A stretch of DNA of 64,000 bases from Grammothele lineata (Eukaryota; Basidiomycota; Agaricomycetes; Polyporales; Polyporaceae). The position numbers and the translations under genes were made by a program. Positions 46,212 to 56,866 of the stretch are shown here, piece by piece (the first letter of the stretch is position 1; the number at the start of each line of letters is the position of its first letter). The notes beneath the pieces were generated by a model, which searched no databases, was not told the origin of the DNA, and worked only from the letters and a program-made list of their open reading frames with translations. The DNA lies in assembly GCA_002150815.3 (NCBI GenBank), contig NDFF03000016.1:62001-126000 (forward strand), given 5' to 3'.

Positions 46212-48933
46212 ATGTCTTTCAATGCGCGACGAGGAACTACCAACTTCCACCGCCGGCGGCCGTCCAACAGGCCCCCTCGTGCACCTCTACATCAGGAGGA
46301 CTCGCAGCCTAATGAGTTGCTGAACAAGAGGCGCGTGAGCGGTGCTCCTCCCCGGCTTGTTTCATCCGCGCCTCGTCCTCGCGGAGCGTGGAGAGGCTTA
46401 GGTCGAGGGTCCACCTACAGTATGTAAACCATACACTCTTAAATTGAGTCATTTGAACGACCTCATGATGAGACGTTTCTCGGCAGAAGGCCACACACCA
46501 CATGTATCGAGGCCACAGACTGCGAGCAGTTACATACCGCCGTCGCAGCAACTCCCTTCCCAAGGCCGCCCTCCACCTCCAGCGCAGGTCAAGAAGGAGA
46601 GCCAACCTATAGGGATACCGACGTTTCCTGTTACCACGTCGTTTCGTGCGGAACAGCGTCTTGAATCCGGCGAAAGCCGGCCCGCAACCTCATTGCCCCA
46701 TGCCTCAGTCTCCCGCCCCCGTTCGCCCAAACGTCGCAAGCTCTCTCCCAGCTGTGCTGAAGACGTACCACTTCCTCGGCCTGATACGCTAAATGGTCGC
46801 GTCCTACCGCAGGATGTTCGCACGCCATTTATTCTCGATGCCTCAACAAGCACTGGGCAGACTCCCCGGGTCGCCTATCCGTTGCCGAATCCTTCCGCAG
46901 CTGCCTTCTCGAAAGAATATGATGCTAGTCCGTTTGCCTCAGAGCCGTTGTTGGATGATCTTGGTCTGCCACCTCGATCTAAGCCTAATACTTGTCGGGA
47001 TCCTGTGTCTGCGCTCGATACACGTCTGTCGAATCCCGTACATTCACCATCTCCGGAACTACCGTCGTTTTCTTCACGCCGGACGCCGCCCCATCTAGCT
47101 CACCCAGATGTTGCGGACGTGCTCAGCTCCAGTAGCACACTACCTCCGAACCTCGTCCCAAATCTTTCCATGGAATCTTCATCTGTCAAGCGAGAACGCA
47201 GCCCTTCCCCTATTCTGAGCGAGGGCCCCCATCTAATCACAGAAGGCTCTGTGCGCATTGCACCTCTCCCAGAGGAGTGCAGGAATACGCGGCCGGATTA
47301 CCAAGCTGCTCGTAAGGCCCTCTCGGCAGGCGAGATCAAGAGATTGAAGAAGCTGGGCTTGCGACCAACGCGCATTTTCACCCGCGACGACGGAATGGTT
47401 ATAGACTGGTGTGTGTCCCTTTTCAACTAACGAATGAGGGCCTGACAGATTTCGAAATGAATAGGACGAGCACTGTTCCTGTCATGTCTGACACTCTACG
47501 TCCTGCTCCCGTCGTTGTCGACCTCGAGTCGGATTTGGCTTTCCAAGTCCCTCGCGCTCCTCCTACAGAGCCGAGGGCGATGAGGCTACCATCGCAAGCC
47601 GAAGCAAAGCCCACTCGGGACGTCCCACCTCACCTCGATGGACGAAGTAACGACCCTTCTCGCCCGGCTCAGAAATGGCCGAGGCCGGCTTCGGTAACGA
47701 GTACCCCGAATCTCCCAGTTGCATCGCCTCAGGATATCCTTCCCCTGCCACGGAGACGGGGCGGCGAGGTTGATCGTTTGGCTACGAGCTCTGAACGAGA
47801 GGCCAGCTCTACACAGAAGTCCGCTGCACTTGCGTCAGCCCCGGGACCCAGATCCATATCTGTAGACATAATCGACCTTACAGAAGATGGCGACGACGAA
47901 TATCTGCCTCCACCCGCTCCCTTGCCTATATCCCCGTCATCGCTCTTTCGCGCGTCTCCGGCTTCGCCACCTACGCCCTCAGAAGAGCCCACCCATTCTA
48001 CACGTAAATCGCTCACAGATCCTTCTGCTGCTACACCATCGGCCGACCCAACTCTCTCATCCGTCAACGACCATCCACCCGATCAGATACGCAAAGATAC
48101 TTCTTCCTCTGGACCTTTCACAGCCCCAGACGAGACGGACACTGACGTAAATGCAGCGTTAGACTTCTTGCAGCAGTAGGTCTCTCCCTCGTTCCCCATT
48201 CGTCTCTCACCTCCACACACAGGTATATGCGCTTGCTGCTCACGGACCGCGCCTCGCTCGCGCCCGCCTACTCGCATCGCGCAACATTTTCCGCACAGAC
48301 CGTACACGAACACGTGCCCTATTTCTTCTCAGATACCATCCAGCCCCCACGCCCGCCACCCACGCACTACGGTCGCGCCGCAGTTCTCGCTGCGCTCCTC
48401 GCTCTTCCAGATGGCGACGGCGACGGCGAAGATGAGGAGGAACTCGAGCTCGGCTACGACGTCCTCCGCTTCGGGGATTCCGGGGACGTTCTCTTGATCT
48501 GCCATGGGGCCCTGCCGGAGAGGAAGACAGGAGATGGCGAGCGAGGAGGACCAGAGATAAGCAAGGACAAGGGAAAGGGCAAAGCACGTGCGATAGAACC
48601 GGACCCTGATCCTGACCCATACGTAGCCCGGGAGCGTAATGATAGGGTCGGGAAGAGGCAAGGCGAACGATGGTCGTACGACCAACGGTTCGTGCTCCGC
48701 CGACGCGAGCGGGACGAAGAGGATCGGTGAGTGTGTCTCCCTTGTTGTCTCGGGCGTTTCGTCAATGGTCCACTGACGGCCAGCCGCTGCCATCGCTCCT
48801 GCACATCTGCACGCACCATCTTGTTCGTGTTTGCGCGTGTGTATGACGCTTCTAAAGAGATACACCCGGCCTGTGGCCGCTCGTTGCCATCGCCCACCAG
48901 ATGACAATCCGGCGGCTCAAGTCTGGCACCTGA
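46212..48933 (+). CDS. Disordered protein with a C-terminal NTF2-like domain
   Basis: Five exons (46212-46419, 46487-47408, 47465-48175, 48223-48726, 48858-48933) give 806 residues. The first 620 residues are Ser/Pro-rich, with an Arg-rich start, an SPKRRKLSP basic patch and one more ordered block ARKALSAGEIKRLKKLGLRPTRIF near 350-375. The end resembles the NTF2-like fold of mRNA export receptors: LDFLQQYMRLLLTDR, AYSHRATFS, the LPDG turn, LLICHGAL, RFVLRRRERDEEDR and WPLVAIAHQMTIRRL. The last intron (48727-48857) was chosen because its acceptor at 48857 restores that final block; an acceptor near 48780 would give an unrelated tail. The second intron is also uncertain (acceptor 47448 or 47464). 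A role in mRNA or protein transport is inference. Confidence 0.7.
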
Positions 48934-49751
48934 AGGACTTCAGCTACTGTACGATATTGTGTGCGCGTGTATCGTAGGACATCGTCGCCTTATGCGCCCG
49001 ATTGTAATGATTGACCACGGGGGTACAGTGCCTCTCGGGGAGGCGCAAGATAAATGCAAACCCGCTACGGTGCCCGCTGCGCTGATCACGGATGTTGTTG
49101 GGCAACCAGTCATGAAGCCGTAAATACGTCGCATCTCCCGCCTGCCCGTTGGCGCAGGCCGCAGGTTTGCCTAACCTCTAACGGGGAAATGGCCCATCCG
49201 ATTTAGACACCGCGGGCGGTGCACGCGCCCACGCTCCGGCCATTCAATGCGGAGCCGCGATGGATGGATCTAGACTCGGTCTCGCATCAGGATTTCCGAC
49301 GGGTTCTAAACATACACTGCGCAAGATGAGAGGGAGAGAGACGCCAGGGAGAATGAGCGGCGATGGAGCGAGGGAGAAAGCCCAAAGAACCAAGGATGGA
49401 GATACCAGTCCGTTATATCGTATTAATCGACAATGAGTGAGGGTAAAGAGGACGAGTAGAGAGAGGAGGCGTGAACAGTTGGAGGCGAACGGCACTATGG
49501 CCGTGGAAGAAGAGAATAACAGAACACAAGATGGACGACCGCGAACTCTGCGCCCCAATCAATGCTAAGATCTATGATGCGGCCCTGGCGCTGGCTTCGA
49601 GCACCTTCGTCGCCCCAACCACGGCCACAGCGGCGGCGCGCCCAAGCCGAATCACGAAGCGAACCAGCCACCGGACGGGGCCCCAGTCTATGCTAGGCTT
49701 GAACTTGAAGCTTGAAGAACAAGCCGCAGGCTGGGGCACGTCCGGCCAGCA
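48934..49751. other. Spacer between two convergent genes
   Basis: Holds the 3' flanks of the NTF2-domain gene and UBC6. The plus-strand frame running on from 49471 is antisense to UBC6 and has no content of its own. Confidence 0.5.
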
Positions 49752-51096
49752 TCAGTTGCTCGTCGACAGGCGAGAGACAACGATCGCGAGCGCAAGGACG
49801 ACGCCCCAACGCCACTTGTCCCAGATGACCTGCCGGAGGGAAGCTGCCCAGCCAGGCGCGGCACGGGCGCCATCCTCAGCTTTGGGTGTTCGCGTCACTG
49901 CACCGTCAGCCGCTGTGGGTGCGGGGGCGGCTGCCACTGGGGGCGTGGGCGTGGGTGCGGGTACGGGTGCAGGAGTAGAGGAGGCGGGGGAGATGCCGCG
50001 TTCCTTCTGGGCCATGTTGGGGACATCGCGGGCGACAGGAGTGCAGTACTGTGGGGGTAACAGAAAGCGGTCAATATACTGGTGGCCGGGAACCATCGGC
50101 ATGCAAGAACAGAAACAGGATGGCGCAACCGCATCGAATCAGGCGGTAGCGGGTTGTGAAGCCACAGCTCTGCCCGGTGACAAGACGAGCCGCCGATCTT
50201 GATTCTCACAGTCCGCCACGACTTCCATGTTGCCCGAAGTACGGGGGAAACGCAGTCGGATTCGCTAACTCACCTCAGGGAATGCCTCCTTAAACCGCTT
50301 CTGCTGCAAGTTCCAGGCATGACTCCTCGACGCGTAGAGCCGCTTTTCCGCGTCGGTCGACGTGACGGAGCCGGTTGTCATCTCATTCGAGAGCATGAAC
50401 GAGAGCAGACCCGTCAATCTGTTGGATCGAATCGCAGGAGCAAGACGGATCAGAACGAAGGTTTGGTCGAACGCAGAGGCAGCGTGACATACATTGTGGC
50501 GACACTCCAAGCTGGATTCCACTGGACGGGACCATGAGATGAAGGAGAACATATACAAGTGTCGGGCTGTATACTTACAGAGCCTGGATGGAAGTCGGAC
50601 ATGGAGAAACATATCTTCTTATCCGGTTGGAAGCGGCCGGAAGGTGTTAACATCTATGGCCTGAATTAGGTATGACATCAGAGAGTAGTGGGTGGGTAGG
50701 CGTGCCTTGATCCCTGGGGGCTTAAACGGATACTCGGAGGGGAAGAGGAGCACTCCATGGTATTCGCCGCCAGCAAAGGGGGAATCGGGGGGACCTCGCT
50801 GGAGACATGAATCAGACTGGGTCGGCGTGCCGTTCCAAGCCATCACACAACGTACGATGATGTAGTTCCCTTCGGAGGTTCCTAGTCAGTAGACTGTATA
50901 TTCGTGGGAGGGTTGAAACTCACAAGTGAGGATGTTCTTCTCGTCCGGTGCGGCCCAAACGAACGGGGGTGGCTCTTTCTGCATAGAGACATACTCCTTG
51001 CTCAACTACGCCTTTGGTAAGCCATCTTGTACTAGGAACATCAGAAGAGTTGACAGAGACGAAACATACACGCTTGTAAGCAGCCTTGGAAGCCAT
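49752..51096 (-). CDS. UBC6: Tail-anchored ubiquitin-conjugating enzyme Ubc6
   Basis: Ubc6 is the ER-membrane E2 that works with the Doa10 ligase in ER-associated degradation. Eight exons (51096-51070, 51005-50924, 50869-50856, 50798-50706, 50653-50579, 50521-50493, 50418-50274, 50048-49752) give 253 residues. The catalytic Cys87 lies in DKKICFSMSDFHP, the same position as in yeast. YKRLSKEY, GGEYHGVLLFPSEYPFKPPGIK and the NEMTTGSVTS loop are family hallmarks. A Pro/Ala linker leads to a C-terminal membrane anchor (WGVVLALAIVVS). Exon 3 is a micro-exon of 14 bases coding WNYII. The intron after it ends normally, but the next one (50705-50654) starts with GC (AAG/GCACGC). The last intron is 225 bases. 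Confidence 0.93.
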
Positions 51097-51944
51097 GGAG
51101 GACGATTGGAAGGGGAAGCAGAGAGATGGGGAGGGCGAGTGGTGGTGGTCGATGCGAAGGCGGGATGCGAGAGGAGGGCGGACCCCGTGTCTCACGTGGC
51201 CTTGGATCCATGGCGCTGCAGCTCGCTCGCTGGACTCGGAGTTAAGCCAGAACAAACCAGTGGCTTCCCATTCGGCCATAGCGTCCCTTTGTTCTATGCG
51301 CTAAGCTCTTCTTACAGTCTCTGTGTTATACGCCGGTCTCCGGATATGTTTCTCAGACTCGGTCGTTGTCCATGGTCGTCACTACATGAACAGCCCGCGC
51401 GTGCGAAGCTGAATCAAGGTGCAGTTGTGCGCACGTTGGTTCGAGCGTTCAACGTTCAAACCCAAGTTCCAGTCAGTTGACCATACATAGCGCAGTTCGC
51501 CGAAGAAGAGTTCATTTCGCGACTGAGCCTGCGCCTCTGGATCTGCGCCGGGGCTGCGCACGAGGCAGACATCAACCGATATGCCGCCAGCCTGCTTTTA
51601 AAGAAGAGACCGGCATTCTAGGACCTGGTCTTGCACGCGCTGGCTCCTCACGAGACCGTGATCTCTGCGAAGTTCTTGCTGACGAGGGTGGAGCGAATAG
51701 TAGCTCGAATACTATCACATCATACTTAATACGACGTGCCAGGCAGATTCAAGTCGCCAAGACCCAACGTCAACTTCAGAAGAGGACTCGCCGCCAGGAT
51801 ACAAACCACCCAGTGAGGTCTCTTATCTCAAGTTTCACGCGAGAGATTAACAAGCAAACGAGATGGATCTACTTTCTCTCACCTCGTCGACCTCTCTGGA
51901 ACGAAACCCGGAAACTCCCCCACGGCCGTTACACGGATGTCCTC
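51097..51944. other. Spacer upstream of UBC6
   Basis: The only longer frame (plus, from 51477) runs through to 52208 antisense to the protease-like remnant and shows no domain. UBC6 promoter elements must lie in the left part. Confidence 0.4.
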
Positions 51945-52383
51945 CTAGACGAGGTTCGGATTGAGATGGGCATGCGCGAACCGCTTGGTCCCCAGAAGGA
52001 TCTCCACGATGAAACCGATGGGGATGACATAACTGACGTCGGCGCATTCGGCGGCGCCAGAACCGCCAGTGATTATGGCACCGACACGATCAAAGGCGTC
52101 GGCGACAAGACCCAGAGTCCCCGTTGGCGGAGAACCCGCCGGCGTGCTTGTCGGTGGGAACGATGGGCCACTTCCTTGACCCCTGGTACATACTGGCCGG
52201 TAAGATAGATACGGATTTAAGACGAAACATTGTTCGCCATGCCGATGGTGGACCATTCCTTGCGCCGTTCTTGAAGGCGACCAAGCACAACTTTCCGTTG
52301 GCATCAAGCATGCGCGGGTTGACAAGGCCGTTCTCTAGGACCTGATCTTGCGCCGCTATAGTCTGATCAGTGCAGCAATACAA
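51945..52383 (-). pseudogene. Remnant of a trypsin-fold (GDSGS) protein gene
   Basis: The minus strand reads like the C-terminal third of a serine-protease-like family that is multi-copy in Agaricomycetes. One frame gives NPRMLDANGKLCLVAFKNG, then KWPIV and FSANGDSGS, the last being the motif around the catalytic Ser. It should continue into LVADAFDRVGAIITGGSG and DVSYVIPIGFIVEILL, but that part is in another frame: two bases appear to be missing directly after GDSGS (near 52115). The stretch between NG and KW also looks out of frame relative to the family. No N-terminal part was recognised upstream. I therefore call it a decayed fragment. The family identification rests on memory of motif order, not on a search. 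Confidence 0.5.
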
Positions 52384-53342
52384 ATCCGGTCCTCAACTCG
52401 CATTCGATGAGCGCGTTGGAAACCCGCCTCCCAAATAAATGTCATCCCCTCTGAACGTCTCTCCTATTATCCAGTGAGTGGATACGTATAGGTATTCATG
52501 GCGCCTTGGATCTGTATCAACTGACCGATGAAGTTCTGACAGATAGATCAACAGACACGCTGTAGCGTTGCGCGTGTGCAGTACTCGTGTTTATAGGCGA
52601 TCGTACTTCAAATCTGTCATGAATCGGCCGATCATCCGAAGGGAACGTCGTGTGCAGTATTGGTCAGGTTTAAGTAGAGTCAACCTCGCTCAAATATCAA
52701 ACCATTAGAATAGACAAGCGTCTTGCGCTCGCAGTGCTGATGCGTCTTACTGTCTTAGGGCCGTAGGGGGTGATAGTGCCTTACCGACCATCTCGGCGCC
52801 CAGAGCAAGCTACTCTTTCAAACCAGGATGACATGTGTGTAGATGAGATTGAACGATCATGGGGTTGGACGTCGCACAGAAATGGAGTCTCAGTCAAGCT
52901 GCGGAACGAAGGAAATGAAGCAGTCTTGTATGAACTATGGAGATGAACGGGTGACCGCCGACCGGGATGGCTCCCCGGCGAACTGCCCTGTTGACTGCGG
53001 GGATGTGTTGTAGTGTTGATTAAAGACGAGTGGTAAGCTGCCGGAGGCAGTCGTGGGTCTGCGCCGACTCTGCGGCCGGTGGTCGGAGGAATGGCCGGGC
53101 GAGCTTGGGGAGGCCGGCCCAGGAACGATTACTCCGGGCGGCGAGGGCCGAGAACGAGCCCGAAAGCCACGGCCGACGGCGAGCACGAGATCCTTGCTCT
53201 CGCTCCCGCACACCTCCTGCTCGCTGTTCTCCACGACGTCCGCGCCCGCGCCGCCGCCCACCCCACTCTCCGGGTCTCGCCATCGAGCGTCCCTGCGCCC
53301 CGCGTGCGCCCCGTCCCCGCCTCCCATCCTCCCACCGCCGCC
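52384..53342. other. Spacer before the ZDS1-family gene
   Basis: No supportable gene. The half next to 53343 is GC-rich and should be the promoter and leader; the coding frame is open upstream of the chosen ATG to 53079, so a longer N-terminus cannot be excluded. Confidence 0.45.
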
Positions 53343-56026
53343 ATGCAGCCGTCCCAGCTGGAGATCGAACGCGAGGTCGAAGCCCTCCGCGACATCAGAC
53401 GGCGGTCTACTGCCCAGGGCGGCCCTGGCTCTCTCATCCTCGACCCCGATCTCCCCAGCGACGCCTCCCAGTCGCAGACTGCCTACTGGTCTCCCACAGA
53501 CGAGTCCAGCAGCAGCTCGCACGACAGCCACTCTGACCAGAGCTCGGCAGCACAGGATGACCCCTTCCACCTCTTCTGGGTCCCCGCAAGCCTCCACCCT
53601 GAGCTCGCTCCGAAGGAGTTCAAGGCATTTTTGAAGGAGCATGCTCACCAAGGACCCGATGGCTCGACGCCTAGCCGCTCGAATTCGGTCAGCTCAATGA
53701 GCAACCTCGGTCGCAAGAGGTCAATGCTGAGCAGACAGTACAAACCCTCACCAAACGACGGCGTCGAGAGCGAGGAGGAGCACGTAGTGCCTTTGAGGCG
53801 GAACCGGACAAGCTACGTCAACATGCCGCAGCTCACCATCAATGACCTGCAGAAGCTCGAGGAGCTCGCGGAGGAGGCGTCCAAGAGCGACGATCCGTCA
53901 AAGCTTCGTAGCGTCTTGCGGAGGAGTCTGAGTATGAACATCGCTCCCTCTGGTGCGTATCTTGCGCTGCTGTCATCGGTACACGCGGTGCCAACCCCGT
54001 CGTTGTAGTCATCGACCAAATGGACGATCTCAGAGATCCTGGGGACGACGTGGACGCTCCCATCATCGTCCCACCCCCAGGCCAAGTTCTTCGTCGCACG
54101 GCGCGCACGAAAATTCGCAAGGGCACGGGAGAGGGTGCTCACCGTTTCACGGCCACCCGCAGCCGTCGAAAATCCATTGGACGCGCCGCCACGTTGGAGC
54201 CGAGGTCATCCAGCGACCTCTCATCCAGCGATCATGGTGAACCAGAAACCATCCGTCGCGTCCCTCGCTCGACAGAGAACATTCCGGAGGTCCCACCTCT
54301 GCCGCGGCCAGAGTCGTATAGTGTGGAATCCGCTATCTATGATGCTTACGCAGAGGAAGAGGAGCGCGAACGTGAATTGGCCCTTGAGCCTCCATTGCCC
54401 TCAGCCAGTCCAGAAATCATCACTGAGCTGGTATCGGAACCTGAGCCGATCGGAGAGGAGGAGCCTCAGCCCGTGCTTCACCACCCACAGCCGCAACGAG
54501 CCCTTGCTCCACCCTCGGCAGAAAGTCCAATGCCCCAACGCACGCCATCACCGTCCTCGCCGTCCTCATCTGTTGCCGACTTGTCCGTGTCTCCCTCTGC
54601 TCTGGATGGCTTCCAGCAACAACGTCCTGGTTTGCAAGAGGCTCCCTCGTACCACCCTTCATCACCAAGCCCATCGGACCACCATCGACGAGAAAAGGAC
54701 AAGAAGGGTATTTTCGGCAAGTGGGGAGGCGACAAAGGCGGCAAGAAGCATAAAGAAAAGGGAGCCGAGCGCGAAAAAGAGAAGGACTCGGGCTTCTTCG
54801 GATCGCTCTTTGGGTCGAAGAAGAAGCAGGAGGAACCGCAGGGTGGCCTCTCGGTCAACACTGCTGGCCGCGAAGCCGCAGTTGCCCTTCTCGGTGCGTC
54901 CAAGTCCTCGAAGAACTATGTCCCGCCGGCGTCGCCCCAGCTCGGGATGTACGCGCGGTACCCGATTCACGTCGAGCGCGCCATCTACCGCCTGAGCCAC
55001 ATCAAGCTGGCGAATCCCCGGAGGCCCCTGTACGAGCAGGTGCTCATCAGCAACCTCATGTTCTGGTACCTCGGCGTCATCAACAAGACCAATCCCCAGA
55101 ACCAGGGGCAGGGCCAGGGCCAGGCCGCCACCCCGGGCGCCTCGGGTGCGCAGCAGAACGCGCCGTCTGCCGCTGACAAGGAGCGTGCCGAGCGCGAGAA
55201 GCGCGAGCAGGAGGAGCGCGAGCGGGCAGAGAAGGAGCGCGAGAAGCAGGAGCGCAAGGAAAGCTCGAAGCGCGGCAGTCTCACCAAGCCAGCCCCGAAC
55301 GGTGGCTCGCGGCGGGCAGAGACTCCTGTCAGGGGGCCCCAGTACGAGATGCAGCACCGCGCGATGGAGCAGGGATACAGTGCGTATGGGCAGCTGCCGA
55401 ATGGCGGCGGGCCCCCTACACAGCAGCGCACGTCGTCGTCGGCGCCTCTCCCTATGAACCGAGGGCCTCCACAACAGCAGCAGCAGCCGTACTCGGTACA
55501 ACTTGTCCAGCCCCAGCCGCACCACCCCAGCTCGCCAGGGAGCGCGACGAGCCAATATTATGAGCTCGGGGAGCCACCGCAGGTCGCCCCGCAACAGTAC
55601 CCGCTCGTCGCGACCGGCGCACCGCAGCTGCCGCCCGGCGCGATGCCTCCCGTCTCAGTCGAGCAGGGCTGGATCGCTCAACAACAGGAGATGGGCCGCG
55701 GCAGTGGTGGTGGGGTATCTCCACCCCCACGGCAGGCGTCGCCCCCTTCGTCGCCTGGGTCACCAGGCTCTCGCAGGCCGCGGTCGCCCCCTCAGGGCAA
55801 TCGGTATGCGGCGGACAAGCAGGCGTACGGTCAGCAGGGTGGCGGTGGGCGGTCGCCGGGTCGGTCACTGTCCGCGACCGCGGCACCGTCGCAGCCGATG
55901 GCGCCGATGAACGGGAAGGTGAAGAAGGTCATGAGCGCGCACGCGGTGCCGGCGCGGCGAGTGAGCGAGGACGAGGACGTGCCGCTCGCTGTGTGGCAAC
56001 AACAACAGAGGAGAAAGGAGTACTGA
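53343..56026 (+). CDS. Zds1-family regulator
   Basis: Zds proteins bind Cdc55-PP2A and control mitotic entry, polarity and stress responses. Two exons, 53343-53952 and 54009-56026, give 875 residues. The N-terminal family block DPFHLFWVPASLHPEL lies near residue 72, followed by SRSNSVSSMSNLGRKRSMLSRQ. The Zds1 C-terminal domain is at about 515-565 (YARYPIHVERAIYRLSHIKL, RPLYEQVLISNLMFWYL). Lys-rich segments with FFGSLFG precede it. In yeast this domain ends the protein; here about 310 more residues follow, with a Glu/Arg/Lys-rich coiled stretch and then a Pro/Gln-rich tail. The ATG at 53343 was chosen from the CCGCCATG context and the sequence QPSQLEIEREVEALRDIRRRS, which looks like a true N-terminus. 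Confidence 0.85.
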
Positions 56027-56550
56027 GCGTGCTCCCGCTCGCCTTCTTCTTTGCTCTGTCGTTCTCCTGCCTCCCATGGCCTTCATCTAGATTTCCCGCT
56101 GCATAGGTGATCATAGGCGTACTATATACTGCACCACGAACCCTGGGCCACTGACTGCCCTTCCTGCTGTCTGATCCTGACTTGCACATCTCTTTCTCTT
56201 CCCACCCGCCATCTCTTCACGACCTCCCTCGCATTGACGACTACTTCCCCTCCACCCACGCATTAGTTTCGGCCTCAGTTCCTCGGACTTTACGCACACC
56301 TCCCACCCGCCCGCTACGTACGCACATCACCGTCTCCCTCTCGGTACGACCGTAACCTTAACGAACCGCTCGCTCTCGATGTATCCGCGTCTCCCCAGGC
56401 TCAGCCCGCTCGCAGCACGGCCGCGCGCGCCCTCCCGATCCTCCGTCATACGTCATACGCTATTTTCTCCCATGACCGCTCGCTCGCTCGCTCGCGCCGT
56501 TTGCCTCGAGGACTGTTCGGATGCTGCTATCAAACCCCCACGTTTGTCTT

Positions 56551-56574
56551 TCTCACTCTCACTCTCACTCTCAC
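56551..56574 (+). repeat. TCTCAC hexanucleotide microsatellite
   Basis: Four exact copies of TCTCAC in a row. Confidence 0.85.
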
Positions 56575-56760
56575 GTACGATACGTATACAATACATCCCG
56601 CTTTGTGCACTACATTTTCCTTCCAAAGATTTCCTGCGCGCGCGCAAGGCGCTGGCTGACATAGATGTTTCGAAAGTTTCGTGTGTACGGCCGTATAATC
56701 GCAGTTTCAAGCAAGGCTAAATCGATGCCTACACACGGTGGATCCCCCCTGTGTTCAGGT

Positions 56761-56801
56761 CGGTCTCAAAAGAAATATTGGGATGCGCAATTTTGAGACC
56801 G
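56761..56801. repeat. Perfect 11-base inverted repeat with a 19-base loop
   Basis: CGGTCTCAAAA at 56761-56771 is the exact reverse complement of TTTTGAGACCG at 56791-56801. It lies 66 bases beyond the CPS1 stop codon. Confidence 0.8.
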
Positions 56802-56866
56802 CTACAAGTACTAGTCCCCCATAATAGGCCGTAGAGTTCCTCCGGAAATTTGTACTTAGCCGCCGT

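Larger units (their letters stand above)
56027..56866. other. Spacer between the ZDS and CPS1 genes
   Basis: Convergent 3' flanks. It is CT-rich on the plus strand and holds a TCTCAC repeat (56551-56574) and a perfect inverted repeat (56761-56801). Confidence 0.5.

Noticed and set aside
51477..52208. 243-codon plus-strand frame
   Set aside because: Its right part is antisense to the protease-like remnant and the left part has no recognisable family.
54662..55594. 310-codon Leu/Arg-rich minus-strand frame
   Set aside because: Antisense to the ZDS gene; Leu/Arg runs mirror Gln/Glu/Ala codons.
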